A DNA stretch of 27,490 bases from a virus. The DNA lies in the IMG/VR virus record IMGVR_UViG_3300043446_005308, positions 1-27,490 of that record; one strand, given 5' to 3'. Shown here in pieces: positions 15,730 to 25,169 of this stretch (positions within the stretch are counted from its first letter, which is position 1; every line of letters starts with the position of its first letter). The translations under genes and the position numbers were made by a program. Under the pieces are notes generated by a model, which searched no databases, was not told the DNA's origin, and saw nothing but the letters and a program-made list of their open reading frames with translations.

Positions 15730-18700
15730 ATGTCACAAGAACTAAACCTAAATGTTTTCCCATATTATGACGATTTTGATGAAAATAAGGATTATTACAA
15801 TGTTCTGTTTAAACCTAGTGTCCCTGTTCAGGCTAGAGAGTTAAATGTCTCGCAGTCCATACTTCAAAAACAAATAGAACGATTTGGATCTCATGTTTTT
15901 AAAGAAGGTGCTAGAGTATCCGGAGGAGAGATTAGTTATAAAAATGATTTATCTGCGATAATATTAGAAAATTCTTATAATGGAATTAATTTAGATTCTG
16001 TTCTATCAGTTCTAAAAGGAACCATATTAACAGGAAAAACTAGTGGCATAAAAGCAAAAGTTGCAGAAACCCTTTCCTCAAAAAAATCTGAAATAGGAAG
16101 TTTAACCCTGTATGTTGATTATGTATCATCTTCTTCCGATGGAATAAGTCAAAACTTTTTGCCCGGTGAAGTATTGCAGATAGAAACTGCCGGAGAATTT
16201 TTTAAATTAAATACTGCTGGACTAACTGAAGGGCAGGACTTTGGTATAACAAAAAATGAAAATCACCTTGCATTCGCCCATGGAGTTTATATAAATTCTG
16301 GTGTTTATTATATTAAAGGGAAGTTCTTAAGAGTAAATGGAAAATTCTTACTTTTAGACCAATATAATAATGTCGGAAGTCATAAAGTTGGATTTAAAAT
16401 ATATGAAGAATTTGTAGATTATATTGATGATGAAAGTTTATTAGATAATTCAAATGGATTTACAAATTATGCTGCTCCAGGTTCTGATAGATTAAAGATA
16501 ACCGCAGAATTAATAAATATTCCTCTATTTGCTGAAGAAAGTAACTTTATTTTACTGAAGCAGATTACTGATGGTGTAGAAGTAACTTCTCCATATAACA
16601 CCCAATATGATGATCTAGCAAATGAATTCGCTAGAAGAACATATGATGAGTCCGGGGATTACTATGTAAAAGCACCTACTTTATCAATTAAAGAGAGTTT
16701 AAATAACCTGAAAGGGAATGGGGGAATCTTTTCGGAGAACTCATTTACTTACTATAAGAACAAACCATCAGAAGACTTGGGATGTTATGTAATATCTCCA
16801 TTTAAGTCTTATATTAGAGGATTTGAACTTGGAACACCAAATACTACTTATATTGACTTTAAAAAACCAAGAACAACAAAAAGACTTGAAAACCAAAATG
16901 TAATTTACAATACGGGTTCAACTTTTACTTTAAATAGAGTTCATGGTTCTCCAATTATAGGAATTGGAAATACTTATTATGTTAGCTTGAGAGATAATAG
17001 AGTAGAGGACAATCAAAACAATGCTAGTGGAAAGGAAATAGGTTTAGCAAGAGTTTATGATTTTGCTTTAGAATCTGGTTCATATTCAAACAATCTTAAT
17101 TTGAATGAATGGGATATTTCTCTTTATGATATTCAGACCTATGTTGAAATAACCTTAAACCAACCAATAACTCTCGCTACACCAACTCACATCAAAGGTA
17201 AGTCAAGCGGCGCTACTGCATTCTTGAGATATGATGCATCTTCTTCCGGAATTATAACTGCATATAATGTATCAGGTAAGTTTTCAATTGGAGAAAGTTT
17301 TGTATTTGACGGAATTGAAAACACAAGAATATCAACTGCAGTTACTTCTTATGGTATAAGTGATATAAAATCAATTTATGGGAAAGTAGGGACAGCATAT
17401 ACTTTTAACTCTGATGTCAAACAATCTATTATTGATGTAGTTGGAACTGTAGCAATTACTTCAACCTCTTCTGGAATCAGTACTGTATCAAATCCTTCAA
17501 TATTCTTCCAAAATATAATTAAACCAGGAAATTTAGTTTCTTACACACTTTCCGGAAATTCTGATATAAATTACTCAAAAGTTATTAGTGTATCGCAGAA
17601 CTCATTTACGATTTCGGGAGTGACTACAGTACCTGGAATATGTGAGGGAAGTCTTCCCCAAAGTGATGTAACAGTTTCTGATTTAAAAATTATATCATCT
17701 ACCTTAAATAGATCATCTGAAAGTAAGTTATATACACAATTACCAAAACAATATATCTCTGATGTAGATTTAACAAATTCATTTTTAACTATCAAGAGAC
17801 AATTTAATTGTGTAATTTCATCAAATTCCACAGAAGTTACTATTACAGAATCTGATCAAAACTTTTTACCTTATGATGAAGAAAGATATACTTTAATTAG
17901 AGAAAATGGAACTACCGAAATTTTATCTGAAGATAAAATTATCATAGATCCAAATGGGAAGAAAATAACTATTAACGGACTTACTAGTGGTACAGGTAAT
18001 GCTAAGTTAATTGCTACCTTACGTAAAGAGACGGTATCATCAAAAATAAAAAATAGAAATAGAGTAAAGGAAATTATAATTGACAAATCCAGAAAAGAAG
18101 GATCTGGTATTGGGCAAACAACTTTAAATAATGGGATTACATTCGGAAATTATGCTTATGGTACAAGAGTAGAAGATCAAGAAATATGTCTATTAGAGCC
18201 TGATGTAACAAAATTATATGCAGTTATAGAATCTTCGGACACTAATAATCCAGATTCCCCTTCCATGACCTTTGGAGTTTTGGATGGAGCATCAGGTAGC
18301 ACAAATGACTTAGTGTTAGGGGAAGAATTTATAGGCGAATCCAGCAATGCACTTGGAATATACACAAAAAAAGTTAATAGTTTAAAAATAGAATTTATAG
18401 GTTTAAATAATGTTTCATTTGTTGATGGTGAAAATGTAAGGTTTAGAGAAAGTAACGTAACCGGTAGAATTGCGTCTATTAACTTTGGGGACAATGATAT
18501 TACCTCTTCCTTTACATTAGACACAAATCAAAAAGATACCATATATGATTATTCAAAAATAACTAGGTCTTCAAATAAACTAGAACCAACTAAAAAACTC
18601 AAAATTATTTTTGAGTCTGCTGGGTTTTCTTCATCAGATACCGGAGATATTATTACAGTAAATTCATATTCAAACTTTGATTACTGTGATATTAAATCAA

Positions 18701-21291
18701 TTAACGGAATTTCTAATTCTGATATTATTGATTTAAGACCTAGAGTATCTGATTACGGTGTCGCAGAAAATTCAAGATCGCCATTTGAATTTCTTGGAAG
18801 AACATTTAATCAAGCAGGAAATTCTGTAACAAATATACTCGCTTCCGACGAATCTTTCCCTGTTCATTATTCCTTTTATTTACCTAGAATTGATAGAATT
18901 TTCTTTACAAAATTTGGAAATTTCCAAGTAAATTATGGAAATCCTTCAGAAAATCCCGTTCCACCATCAGGATTAGATGATTCGTTAGAGATTGCTTCAG
19001 TTTATCTTCCCCCATATTTGTGTTATGCGGGAGATGCCAGACCAACTCTTATGGAATATAAGAGATATAAGATGTCTGATATTAGATTATTAGAAAAGAG
19101 AATTGAAAATCTTGAGTATTATACCTCACTATCTCTATTGGAGTCTAAAACAGCTTCTTTACAGATCAAAGATTCAAATGGAATTGATAGATTTAAATCT
19201 GGTTTCTTTGTTGATGATTTTTCTAGCAATATAAATCAACAAAAAATCACTATAACTAAAAATAGTATTGATATTAATAATGCAGAGTTGAGACCAACTC
19301 ATTATACAACTTCTATAGATCTTTTAAGAGGAACCAATTCTATACTTGGCATAGGGACACAAGTAGATTCAAATTACGATTTAAGTTCCGACAATACTTT
19401 CATTGGAAATGGTGTGAAAATTACTGGAAGAGTTGTTACTCTAGATTATGAAGAAGTAAATGAAATTTCCCAACCATATGCAACAAAAATTGTAAATGTT
19501 GTCCCATACGGATCACGTTATTATGGTGGCAATATGAAATTGCAACCTTCATCTGATGTTTGGATTGATCAAATTTCTTTGGAACCGAAAACTATTCAGG
19601 CAGAAGGAAATTATGTCAAAACTCTTCTGCAGGAAGATGTAGATCCCCAAACTGGATTTGGAAATCCCGTATGGAATTCTTGGGAAATAAATTGGACAGG
19701 AGAAACAAAAACTACAAAAACTACAAAAGAAACAGAAAAATATACAAATTCACCTAAAACAGGATCTGTCACTAAAGATGGCCAAAAAATATATGAGGTG
19801 ACCACAACTACGACTATTAAAACAGGAACTCAAACAAGAGAAGGAACTCAAACATTAGTTAAAGAATCTTTTGCAAATGAGTCTTTGGGCAATTCTTTAG
19901 TAAGTTCCGATGTTTTGCCTTACGTAAGGTCCAGAAACGTTCAATTTACTGCTAAGAGTTTAAAACCATTTACAAGAATGTATCCATTCTTTGACGGTGT
20001 TGATGTTTCTTCTTATGTATTTCCAAAATTAGTAGAAATTGAAATGTTGGAAGGTGTATTTGAGGTTGGTGAAGATGTATCTGTACTTCGTATGTATTCT
20101 CCTCCACCTGGAATGGTGTTATGTGCAATTCCAGCTATACTCGCGCGTATCAGAATAGCAAAACAAAATCACAAGTATGGAGATTATAGAAATCCAAGCG
20201 ATATTTTTAGAAAAAACCCTTATGATCAGACAAGTTTGACTGATACATATACATCATCTTCAAGTATTCTGAATATTGATACATTTAGTCTGTCCGAGAT
20301 GGTAAATGGTGAGTATTTTGGAAATTTGGTAAAAGATGTTATTTTACACGGATTGAGCAGTGGTGCAAGAGCAAGGGTCAGAGACATTAGAATTATTACA
20401 GATGATGTCGGAACAGTAATTGGTTCTTTCTTTATACCCGGTCCAAATACTTCATATAATTCTAAATTTGAAGCGGGGGAAAAAGTTTTTAGACTTACAA
20501 ATAGCGACTTTAATTCTAAAGTGGAGGGCGTTCTTACGACTTCAGTAGAAACAACATACTATGCTCAAGGAAGTATTAATACTGTTAAGGAAAATATAAT
20601 TTCACTCAGAAATGCAACAATTGATACTACAGAATTATCAGAGACTCAGAATATTACAGATACTAAGGTTGATGTAAACAAGAAACTTGTAAAAACTATA
20701 GATCCAACTGTACTGGACCCCACAATTATTCCCAGAACAGGAGATCCTTGCACAGATCGGGTTAATGCCGACCCCAACTATAAAGATGTAACTGCGCAAG
20801 AAGTTGAATTGATTGCACCGATAAATTCTTCTCGTAAAAACAACGGCGGTGGCAATGCAGGTTCTTTCGCTGATAATAGAAATTATCATTTGGGAAGAGT
20901 CTATGTTAATATTAGAGGAGGATATTTATATGGTAGCCCCATATCGGTGTCAGGAAGCACTCGAACATCCCAACAAATTGCAGATGACATTAATTCCCAA
21001 TTAAGTCGGGCAAGAAGCAGACTAATTAACGACTGCAAGAACCCCAAGAAGAGTTCCAGTTCTAGTTCTTCAGGCACTGCATACCTTACTGGGGATATTA
21101 TTAGAGATCAATATGGTGGAGACGCAGATGCGGCATTAAAAGCTGCCCAACAAGCAGCAGGACCAGGTGGAACTATTATAGCAGGACCAGGTGCCGTTGA
21201 GAACTATGGTTTAGATCCAAGTAAGGTCGATGAAGTCAAATCAGAACCTGCGAAAAATAAGCAGACTAGTCTAACGAATAATCCATTTTAA
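15730..21291 (+). CDS. DUF4815-type large virion structural protein
   Basis: 1853 residues. The N-terminus is a DUF4815 domain: 'YYNVLFKPSVPVQARELNVS' at 22-41, then 'RFGSHVFKEGARVSGGE' at 51-67. A long beta-rich middle includes SGA modules (for example 'KGKSSGATAFL' near 483-493). Conserved late parts are 'MSDIRLLEKRIENLEYYTSL' from 1115 (helical), 'FTAKSLKPFTRMYPFFDGVD' from 1406, and 'GEKVFRLTNS...YYAQGSINT...RNATIDTT' up to about 1634. In related phage proteins as I know them this last part leads into a 'DPLAQ' domain, but here that domain starts the next gene. Residues after ~1635 are instead an unusual tail: a Thr/Asp-rich stretch, 'PRTGDPCTDRVNADPNYKD', a Gly/Asn loop, a seven-serine run, an Ala/Gly-rich stretch and a terminal NNPF. 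It sits where T4 has gp9-gp10, so a peripheral baseplate role is inferred. Confidence 0.85.
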   Translation: MSQELNLNVFPYYDDFDENKDYYNVLFKPSVPVQARELNVSQSILQKQIERFGSHVFKEGARVSGGEISYKNDLSAIILENSYNGINLDSVLSVLKGTILTGKTSGIKAKVAETLSSKKSEIGSLTLYVDYVSSSSDGISQNFLPGEVLQIETAGEFFKLNTAGLTEGQDFGITKNENHLAFAHGVYINSGVYYIKGKFLRVNGKFLLLDQYNNVGSHKVGFKIYEEFVDYIDDESLLDNSNGFTNYAAPGSDRLKITAELINIPLFAEESNFILLKQITDGVEVTSPYNTQYDDLANEFARRTYDESGDYYVKAPTLSIKESLNNLKGNGGIFSENSFTYYKNKPSEDLGCYVISPFKSYIRGFELGTPNTTYIDFKKPRTTKRLENQNVIYNTGSTFTLNRVHGSPIIGIGNTYYVSLRDNRVEDNQNNASGKEIGLARVYDFALESGSYSNNLNLNEWDISLYDIQTYVEITLNQPITLATPTHIKGKSSGATAFLRYDASSSGIITAYNVSGKFSIGESFVFDGIENTRISTAVTSYGISDIKSIYGKVGTAYTFNSDVKQSIIDVVGTVAITSTSSGISTVSNPSIFFQNIIKPGNLVSYTLSGNSDINYSKVISVSQNSFTISGVTTVPGICEGSLPQSDVTVSDLKIISSTLNRSSESKLYTQLPKQYISDVDLTNSFLTIKRQFNCVISSNSTEVTITESDQNFLPYDEERYTLIRENGTTEILSEDKIIIDPNGKKITINGLTSGTGNAKLIATLRKETVSSKIKNRNRVKEIIIDKSRKEGSGIGQTTLNNGITFGNYAYGTRVEDQEICLLEPDVTKLYAVIESSDTNNPDSPSMTFGVLDGASGSTNDLVLGEEFIGESSNALGIYTKKVNSLKIEFIGLNNVSFVDGENVRFRESNVTGRIASINFGDNDITSSFTLDTNQKDTIYDYSKITRSSNKLEPTKKLKIIFESAGFSSSDTGDIITVNSYSNFDYCDIKSINGISNSDIIDLRPRVSDYGVAENSRSPFEFLGRTFNQAGNSVTNILASDESFPVHYSFYLPRIDRIFFTKFGNFQVNYGNPSENPVPPSGLDDSLEIASVYLPPYLCYAGDARPTLMEYKRYKMSDIRLLEKRIENLEYYTSLSLLESKTASLQIKDSNGIDRFKSGFFVDDFSSNINQQKITITKNSIDINNAELRPTHYTTSIDLLRGTNSILGIGTQVDSNYDLSSDNTFIGNGVKITGRVVTLDYEEVNEISQPYATKIVNVVPYGSRYYGGNMKLQPSSDVWIDQISLEPKTIQAEGNYVKTLLQEDVDPQTGFGNPVWNSWEINWTGETKTTKTTKETEKYTNSPKTGSVTKDGQKIYEVTTTTTIKTGTQTREGTQTLVKESFANESLGNSLVSSDVLPYVRSRNVQFTAKSLKPFTRMYPFFDGVDVSSYVFPKLVEIEMLEGVFEVGEDVSVLRMYSPPPGMVLCAIPAILARIRIAKQNHKYGDYRNPSDIFRKNPYDQTSLTDTYTSSSSILNIDTFSLSEMVNGEYFGNLVKDVILHGLSSGARARVRDIRIITDDVGTVIGSFFIPGPNTSYNSKFEAGEKVFRLTNSDFNSKVEGVLTTSVETTYYAQGSINTVKENIISLRNATIDTTELSETQNITDTKVDVNKKLVKTIDPTVLDPTIIPRTGDPCTDRVNADPNYKDVTAQEVELIAPINSSRKNNGGGNAGSFADNRNYHLGRVYVNIRGGYLYGSPISVSGSTRTSQQIADDINSQLSRARSRLINDCKNPKKSSSSSSSGTAYLTGDIIRDQYGGDADAALKAAQQAAGPGGTIIAGPGAVENYGLDPSKVDEVKSEPAKNKQTSLTNNPF

Positions 21292-21309
21292 TTGAACTAG
21301 TGAATTTTC

Positions 21310-21317
21310 AATAAATA
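21310..21317 (+). promoter_or_regulatory. Candidate late promoter (AATAAATA) before the DPLAQ gene
   Basis: AATAAATA, one mismatch to the T4 late box, lies 22 bases before the ATG at 21340, in the 48-base gap after the DUF4815 gene. An AAAGG ribosome-binding candidate follows at 21324-21328. Another TAATAAATA lies at 21332-21340, overlapping the start codon, and could be an alternative or coincidence. Confidence 0.4.
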
Positions 21318-21339
21318 TAACATAAAGGTTATAATAAAT

Positions 21340-23874
21340 ATGAGAATCATAGACCCATTAGCACAATCATTTTTTATTGAAGACCCTAACGGAATTTTTG
21401 CAACCTCTATTGATATTTTCTTTTATTCAAAAGATAACACTCTTCCAGTAACTCTTCAATTGAGATCCATGCAATTGGGTCTTCCAACGGATATCATTTA
21501 TCCTTTTAGTGAAGTTACCATAGACCCAATTTTAGTATCAGTAGATACTGATGGAAGTCAAAACATACCGACAAGATTTAGATTCCCATCTCCGGTTTAT
21601 CTAGAGGGTAATAAGTTTCATTCTATCGTCTTATTATCAAACTCAGAAAATTATAAAGTTTGGGTTTCAGAACTTGGTAAACCTGATTTATCAGGTTCTG
21701 GTGGATTATACAATACTCAAGAGTTTCCTCAGGCTATTGTAACGAAGCAACCACTAACAGGTGGATTATTTCAGTCTCAAAATGCGTCTTCTTGGGTTGA
21801 GCAACCTTATGAAGATTTGAAGTTTGAGTTAAATCGCGCAAACTTCACTTCAAATATTGGGAATATAAATTTTTATAATCCAGAACTTGCCCTAGGTAAC
21901 AATCAAATAGCAACTCTGCTTAAAGATTCTTTGAATATGAACTCTAGATTAGTAAGAGTTGGATTGGGAACTACTATTTCGGATACAAACTTAAAAATTG
22001 GAAATACAATAATACAAAAAAATTCAAACCTAACTGGAAATTATGTAGGGAATGCAGGAAAAATATCCGGCAATTTGCAAATTGTAAACGCAGGAATAGG
22101 TTATACTCCAATATCTACGAGCGATAGTTTTACCTTTAATTCAGTTTCTCTTAGTAGTTTAACTGGAAATGGATTAGATGCGACCGCAAATATCACAATA
22201 AATGGTGGAGTTGCAGTTGCAGCAACTATAACTTCTGGGGGAAGAGGATATGTTCTAGGTGATATTTTGACGGCAGATTCTATAGGTTCTCAAGGTCTTG
22301 GTCAAAATCTTAGATTATCTGTTTCCGAAATATCAGGAATTAATGAATTAATTTTAGATAATGTTCAAGGATCATTTTCTGTAGGTGCCGGAAGTACTTT
22401 ATATTATATTGATTCTGTCGGAATCACTTCAGAATTAAATCTTTCCGTGGGAGGAAATATTATTGTTTCGTCAGAAAATATTAATGTGGTCAATGATGGT
22501 TTGCATATTAAAGTAAACCATAAAAATCACGGAATGCACGCTAGAGAAAATCAAGTCCAAATTTCAAATGCCAGATCTGATGTAAGGACTACAACTCTAC
22601 AGCAAGATTATTCTTCAGATTCCTCAACAAATATTTCTATTGCTTCTACAACTAATTTTTCTACATTTGAGAATATTGGAGTTGGAGCATCAAATCCAGG
22701 ATATATTCTGATTGGAAATGAAATAATTTCTTATACGGGTGTAGTTTCAAATGCACTTACTGGAATTACCAGAGGTATTGATAATACTATTTCATCTAGT
22801 TATACTTCTGGGGTTGAGGTTATGAAGTATGAACTCAACGGAATATCTTTAAGAAGAATTAATAAAACTCACTTACTTCAAAATTCTGCCGTATCAGATT
22901 CTATTGATTTAGATTATTATACTATAAAAATAGATAACGCCAATTTTAATGGATTAACTTTACCTCAAGGATTAACTGAACGCAGTGGAATTGGGTCTTT
23001 ACCTTCACTATATACCAACGAAACAAAATCTGCGGGTGGAGCTGGAATAAATGCAACCCAAAATATACAATTTGAAACTATTCGTCCAAATGTACATACT
23101 CTTATCTTAAATAAGACCAACATATCATCACAGATAAGAACAATTAGTGGAAGAAGTGTGAGTGGACAAGAAATTTCATTTGAAGATCGTGGGTTTGAAC
23201 CTATAGATTTAAATTCCAATAATTACTTGGATGCACCTAGAATAGTTGCTTCAAAATTAAATGAAGATACCTTCTTGGATAATATACAAGGGAATAAATC
23301 ATTAACAATGTCATTTACCTTAGAATCTTCAAATTCAAAGGTTTCTCCAGTCATTGATTTAGATAGGGTTAGTTTGATATTATCGACAAATAGAGTTAAT
23401 GCTCCAATAACTGATTACGCAGCAGACTTAAGAGTTTCTAGTATTAAAGAGGATCCTAATGCTTTTGTATATGTAACAAAACATCTTGAACTGGAAATTC
23501 CAGCAACTTCTATTAGTCTTTTATTTGCTGCTTATGTAAATACCTTTAGCGATGTAAGAGCATTTTACTCAATTACAAATGATCCATCTCTTGATCCTAT
23601 TTTTTATCCATTCCCCGGATTTAGAAATTTGAATAATTTGGAGCAAGTAATTAATGATTCTGCAAGTGACGGATTGCCAAATCAACCCGTACCAAAGACA
23701 GATGTTTTGTCATCAAGTAATAATCCCAACTTGTTCCGGGATTATGAATTTAGTATAGATAATTTAGATTCATTTAGGTTCTTTAGCATTAAAATAGTAG
23801 GAACATCAACAAATCAAGCATTCCCCCCAAGGATTAAAGATCTAAGAGTACTAGCATTAGCACCTTCATATTGA
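21340..23874 (+). CDS. Virion structural protein opening with 'DPLAQSF' domain (partner of DUF4815 protein)
   Basis: 844 residues. It begins almost directly with a domain normally seen inside or at the end of DUF4815-type tail proteins: 'DPLAQSFFIEDPNGIFATSI' at 5-24, 'LPVTLQLRSMQLGLPT' at 35-50 and 'TKQPLTGGLFQSQNASSW' at 135-152, leading to 'LKFELNRANF'. A repeat insertion follows near 245-330 ('NAGIGYTP', 'SGGRGYVLGD'), then an 'ILIGNEIISYTG...GITRG' module at 430-491. The C-terminal domain has 'EDPNAFVYVTKHLEL' and 'DPIFYPFPGFRNLN', ending 'PPRIKDLRVLALAPSY'. The start chosen is the ATG at 21340, with AAAGG 11 bases upstream and in-frame stops before it. It is separated by 48 bases from the DUF4815 gene and is followed after one base by the next gene. 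It probably forms a complex with the preceding protein; this is inference. Confidence 0.83.
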   Translation: MRIIDPLAQSFFIEDPNGIFATSIDIFFYSKDNTLPVTLQLRSMQLGLPTDIIYPFSEVTIDPILVSVDTDGSQNIPTRFRFPSPVYLEGNKFHSIVLLSNSENYKVWVSELGKPDLSGSGGLYNTQEFPQAIVTKQPLTGGLFQSQNASSWVEQPYEDLKFELNRANFTSNIGNINFYNPELALGNNQIATLLKDSLNMNSRLVRVGLGTTISDTNLKIGNTIIQKNSNLTGNYVGNAGKISGNLQIVNAGIGYTPISTSDSFTFNSVSLSSLTGNGLDATANITINGGVAVAATITSGGRGYVLGDILTADSIGSQGLGQNLRLSVSEISGINELILDNVQGSFSVGAGSTLYYIDSVGITSELNLSVGGNIIVSSENINVVNDGLHIKVNHKNHGMHARENQVQISNARSDVRTTTLQQDYSSDSSTNISIASTTNFSTFENIGVGASNPGYILIGNEIISYTGVVSNALTGITRGIDNTISSSYTSGVEVMKYELNGISLRRINKTHLLQNSAVSDSIDLDYYTIKIDNANFNGLTLPQGLTERSGIGSLPSLYTNETKSAGGAGINATQNIQFETIRPNVHTLILNKTNISSQIRTISGRSVSGQEISFEDRGFEPIDLNSNNYLDAPRIVASKLNEDTFLDNIQGNKSLTMSFTLESSNSKVSPVIDLDRVSLILSTNRVNAPITDYAADLRVSSIKEDPNAFVYVTKHLELEIPATSISLLFAAYVNTFSDVRAFYSITNDPSLDPIFYPFPGFRNLNNLEQVINDSASDGLPNQPVPKTDVLSSSNNPNLFRDYEFSIDNLDSFRFFSIKIVGTSTNQAFPPRIKDLRVLALAPSY

Positions 23875-23875
23875 T

Positions 23876-24151
23876 ATGAGATACCATAAAGTCAATGGAA
23901 TTGATGGATTAATGAGAGATTCGCATACGAATCATATAATCAACACAAATCAAATTGAATATCAAAATTATATGAAATTAGTTTCGGCGAAGAGAAGGGA
24001 AAAAGAAAAAATAGAAAACTTAGAAAATAATCTAGATGAACTGTTTCTACAAACAGATAAAATAAAGAACCTTGAGAATGATGTAAATCATATTAAGAAT
24101 GATCTAGAAGAAATTAAAAATTTACTGAGGAATTTGGCAAATGGATCCTGA
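23876..24151 (+). CDS. Small coiled-coil protein upstream of the neck genes
   Basis: 91 residues. The first ~40 form a basic, His/Asn-rich head with 'MRDSHTNHIINTNQIEYQNY'; I recall short proteins with a comparable head at this place in other marine T4-like phages, but I know no function for them. Residues 42-87 are a predicted coiled coil. I63, L66, V70, I73, L77, I80, L84 and L87 fit an unbroken a/d heptad ladder, and I46, L49, L53 and L56 form an earlier stretch in a shifted phase. There are no cysteines, signal peptide or membrane segment. The ATG lies one base after the preceding stop, and the end overlaps the next small gene by 11 bases, so the genes are translationally linked. It may be a minor virion or assembly protein. 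In T4 the trimeric coiled-coil fibritin (wac) occupies this position, but no fibritin head or foldon is visible. Confidence 0.8.
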   Translation: MRYHKVNGIDGLMRDSHTNHIINTNQIEYQNYMKLVSAKRREKEKIENLENNLDELFLQTDKIKNLENDVNHIKNDLEEIKNLLRNLANGS

Positions 24152-24311
24152 TAAAATTTCTTTAGAAAGTATGAATAAATTATTTGAATATGAAAAACTT
24201 TCTAGGGATATAGATAGTATAGATGATCTTGAAACTTTGAGAAATTTAGCAAAATCTTATATCAAATTATATTTTAAACAACAAGAAGTAGTTGCGGAAT
24301 TTAAAATCTAA
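24141..24311 (+). CDS. 56-residue conserved-type small protein
   Basis: ATG at 24141, 56 sense codons, TAA at 24309-24311. It starts inside the last four codons of the coiled-coil gene and its stop overlaps the gp13 ATG (TAATG), a typical stop-restart arrangement. The product is acidic to mixed-charge and helical, with 'ISLESMNKLFEYEKLSRDID' and then 'LRNLAKSYIKLYFKQQEVVA'. Short proteins with an 'LFEYEKISREID' type motif and 'KSYVKLYFKQQE' type motif precede gp13 in cyanophages as I remember them, which supports this being real. No function is known to me. Without it, 24152-24310 would be the longest empty stretch in the window, which also argues for a gene in such packed DNA. Confidence 0.82.
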   Translation: MDPDKISLESMNKLFEYEKLSRDIDSIDDLETLRNLAKSYIKLYFKQQEVVAEFKI

Positions 24312-25165
24312 TGGCACAACCATCCACTAGACAAGAACTTATAGATTACTGTAAAAGAAAACTTGGTGCTCCTGTACTAGAGATTAATGTTGCAGATGAA
24401 CAGATTGAAGATCTGGTGGATGATGCGATTCAATTTTTCCAAGAAAGGCATTTTGATGGAGTATATCCAACTTTTTATAAGTATCAAGTAACTCAAGATG
24501 ATATTGATAGGGGAAGAGCGGGATATGGAGGTAGAGCAGCAACTAGTGTTGGAATTGCAAGCACTTCAGCAACTGCAAACATTGTAGGAACCGCAACTAC
24601 CTTTAATTTTTATGAAAATAGCAACTATCTTCAAGTTCCACCAAATATCATTGGAGTAAATAAAATCTTCACATTTGATGGTGCCAATACAATTACTCAC
24701 AATATGTTCAGTGTGAAGTATCAGTTGTTCTTAAATGACATTTATTATTGGGGAACAACGGAACTTTTGAGTTATGCGATGGTTAAAACATACTTAGAAG
24801 ATCTTGATTTTCTACTTAATACCCAAAAACAAATAAGATTTAATAAAAGACAAGATAGATTATACTTGGATATTGATTGGGGGTCAGTTACTAAAGATCA
24901 ATATTTTATTATAGATTGCTATTCGACTTTAGATCCAAATGATTACTCAAGAGTTTGGAATGATTCCTTTATTAAACCATATTTAACCTCTCTTATCAAA
25001 CGACAGTGGGGACAAAATATGATGAAATTCACTGGGGTTAAACTTCCAGGTGGCGTTGAACTAAATGGTAGACAAATGTATGATGATGCGCAACGAGAAA
25101 TTGATATTCTTATGGAAAAAATGTCTAACACTTATGAACTTCCTCCATTAGACCTTATCGGTTAG
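24311..25165 (+). CDS. gp13: Neck protein gp13
   Basis: 284 residues; T4 gp13 has 309. With gp14 it forms the head-completion neck that seals the portal after packaging and docks the tail. Matching marks are the N-terminal 'TRQELIDYCKRKLGAPVLEI' (T4: ELKDVILRRLGAPIINV), 'IEDLVDDAIQFFQERHFDG' (T4: IYDCIQRALELYGEYHFDG) and the C-terminal 'LPGGVELNGRQMYDDAQREI' with a final 'PPLDLIG' (T4: LPGGVTIDGQRLIEEAR ... PPFGILVG). A short Ala/Thr/Ser-rich insertion lies around residues 74-98 ('GRAATSVGIASTSATAN'), in the same style as the repeats in neighbouring genes. The start overlaps the stop of the 56-residue gene, and four bases separate the end from gp14. Confidence 0.95.
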   Translation: MAQPSTRQELIDYCKRKLGAPVLEINVADEQIEDLVDDAIQFFQERHFDGVYPTFYKYQVTQDDIDRGRAGYGGRAATSVGIASTSATANIVGTATTFNFYENSNYLQVPPNIIGVNKIFTFDGANTITHNMFSVKYQLFLNDIYYWGTTELLSYAMVKTYLEDLDFLLNTQKQIRFNKRQDRLYLDIDWGSVTKDQYFIIDCYSTLDPNDYSRVWNDSFIKPYLTSLIKRQWGQNMMKFTGVKLPGGVELNGRQMYDDAQREIDILMEKMSNTYELPPLDLIG

Positions 25166-25169
25166 TCTT

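Noticed and set aside
18177-18524. Open reverse-strand frame of 115 residues
   Set aside because: It is antisense to the DUF4815 gene, has no recognisable product, and every supported gene in the window is on the + strand.
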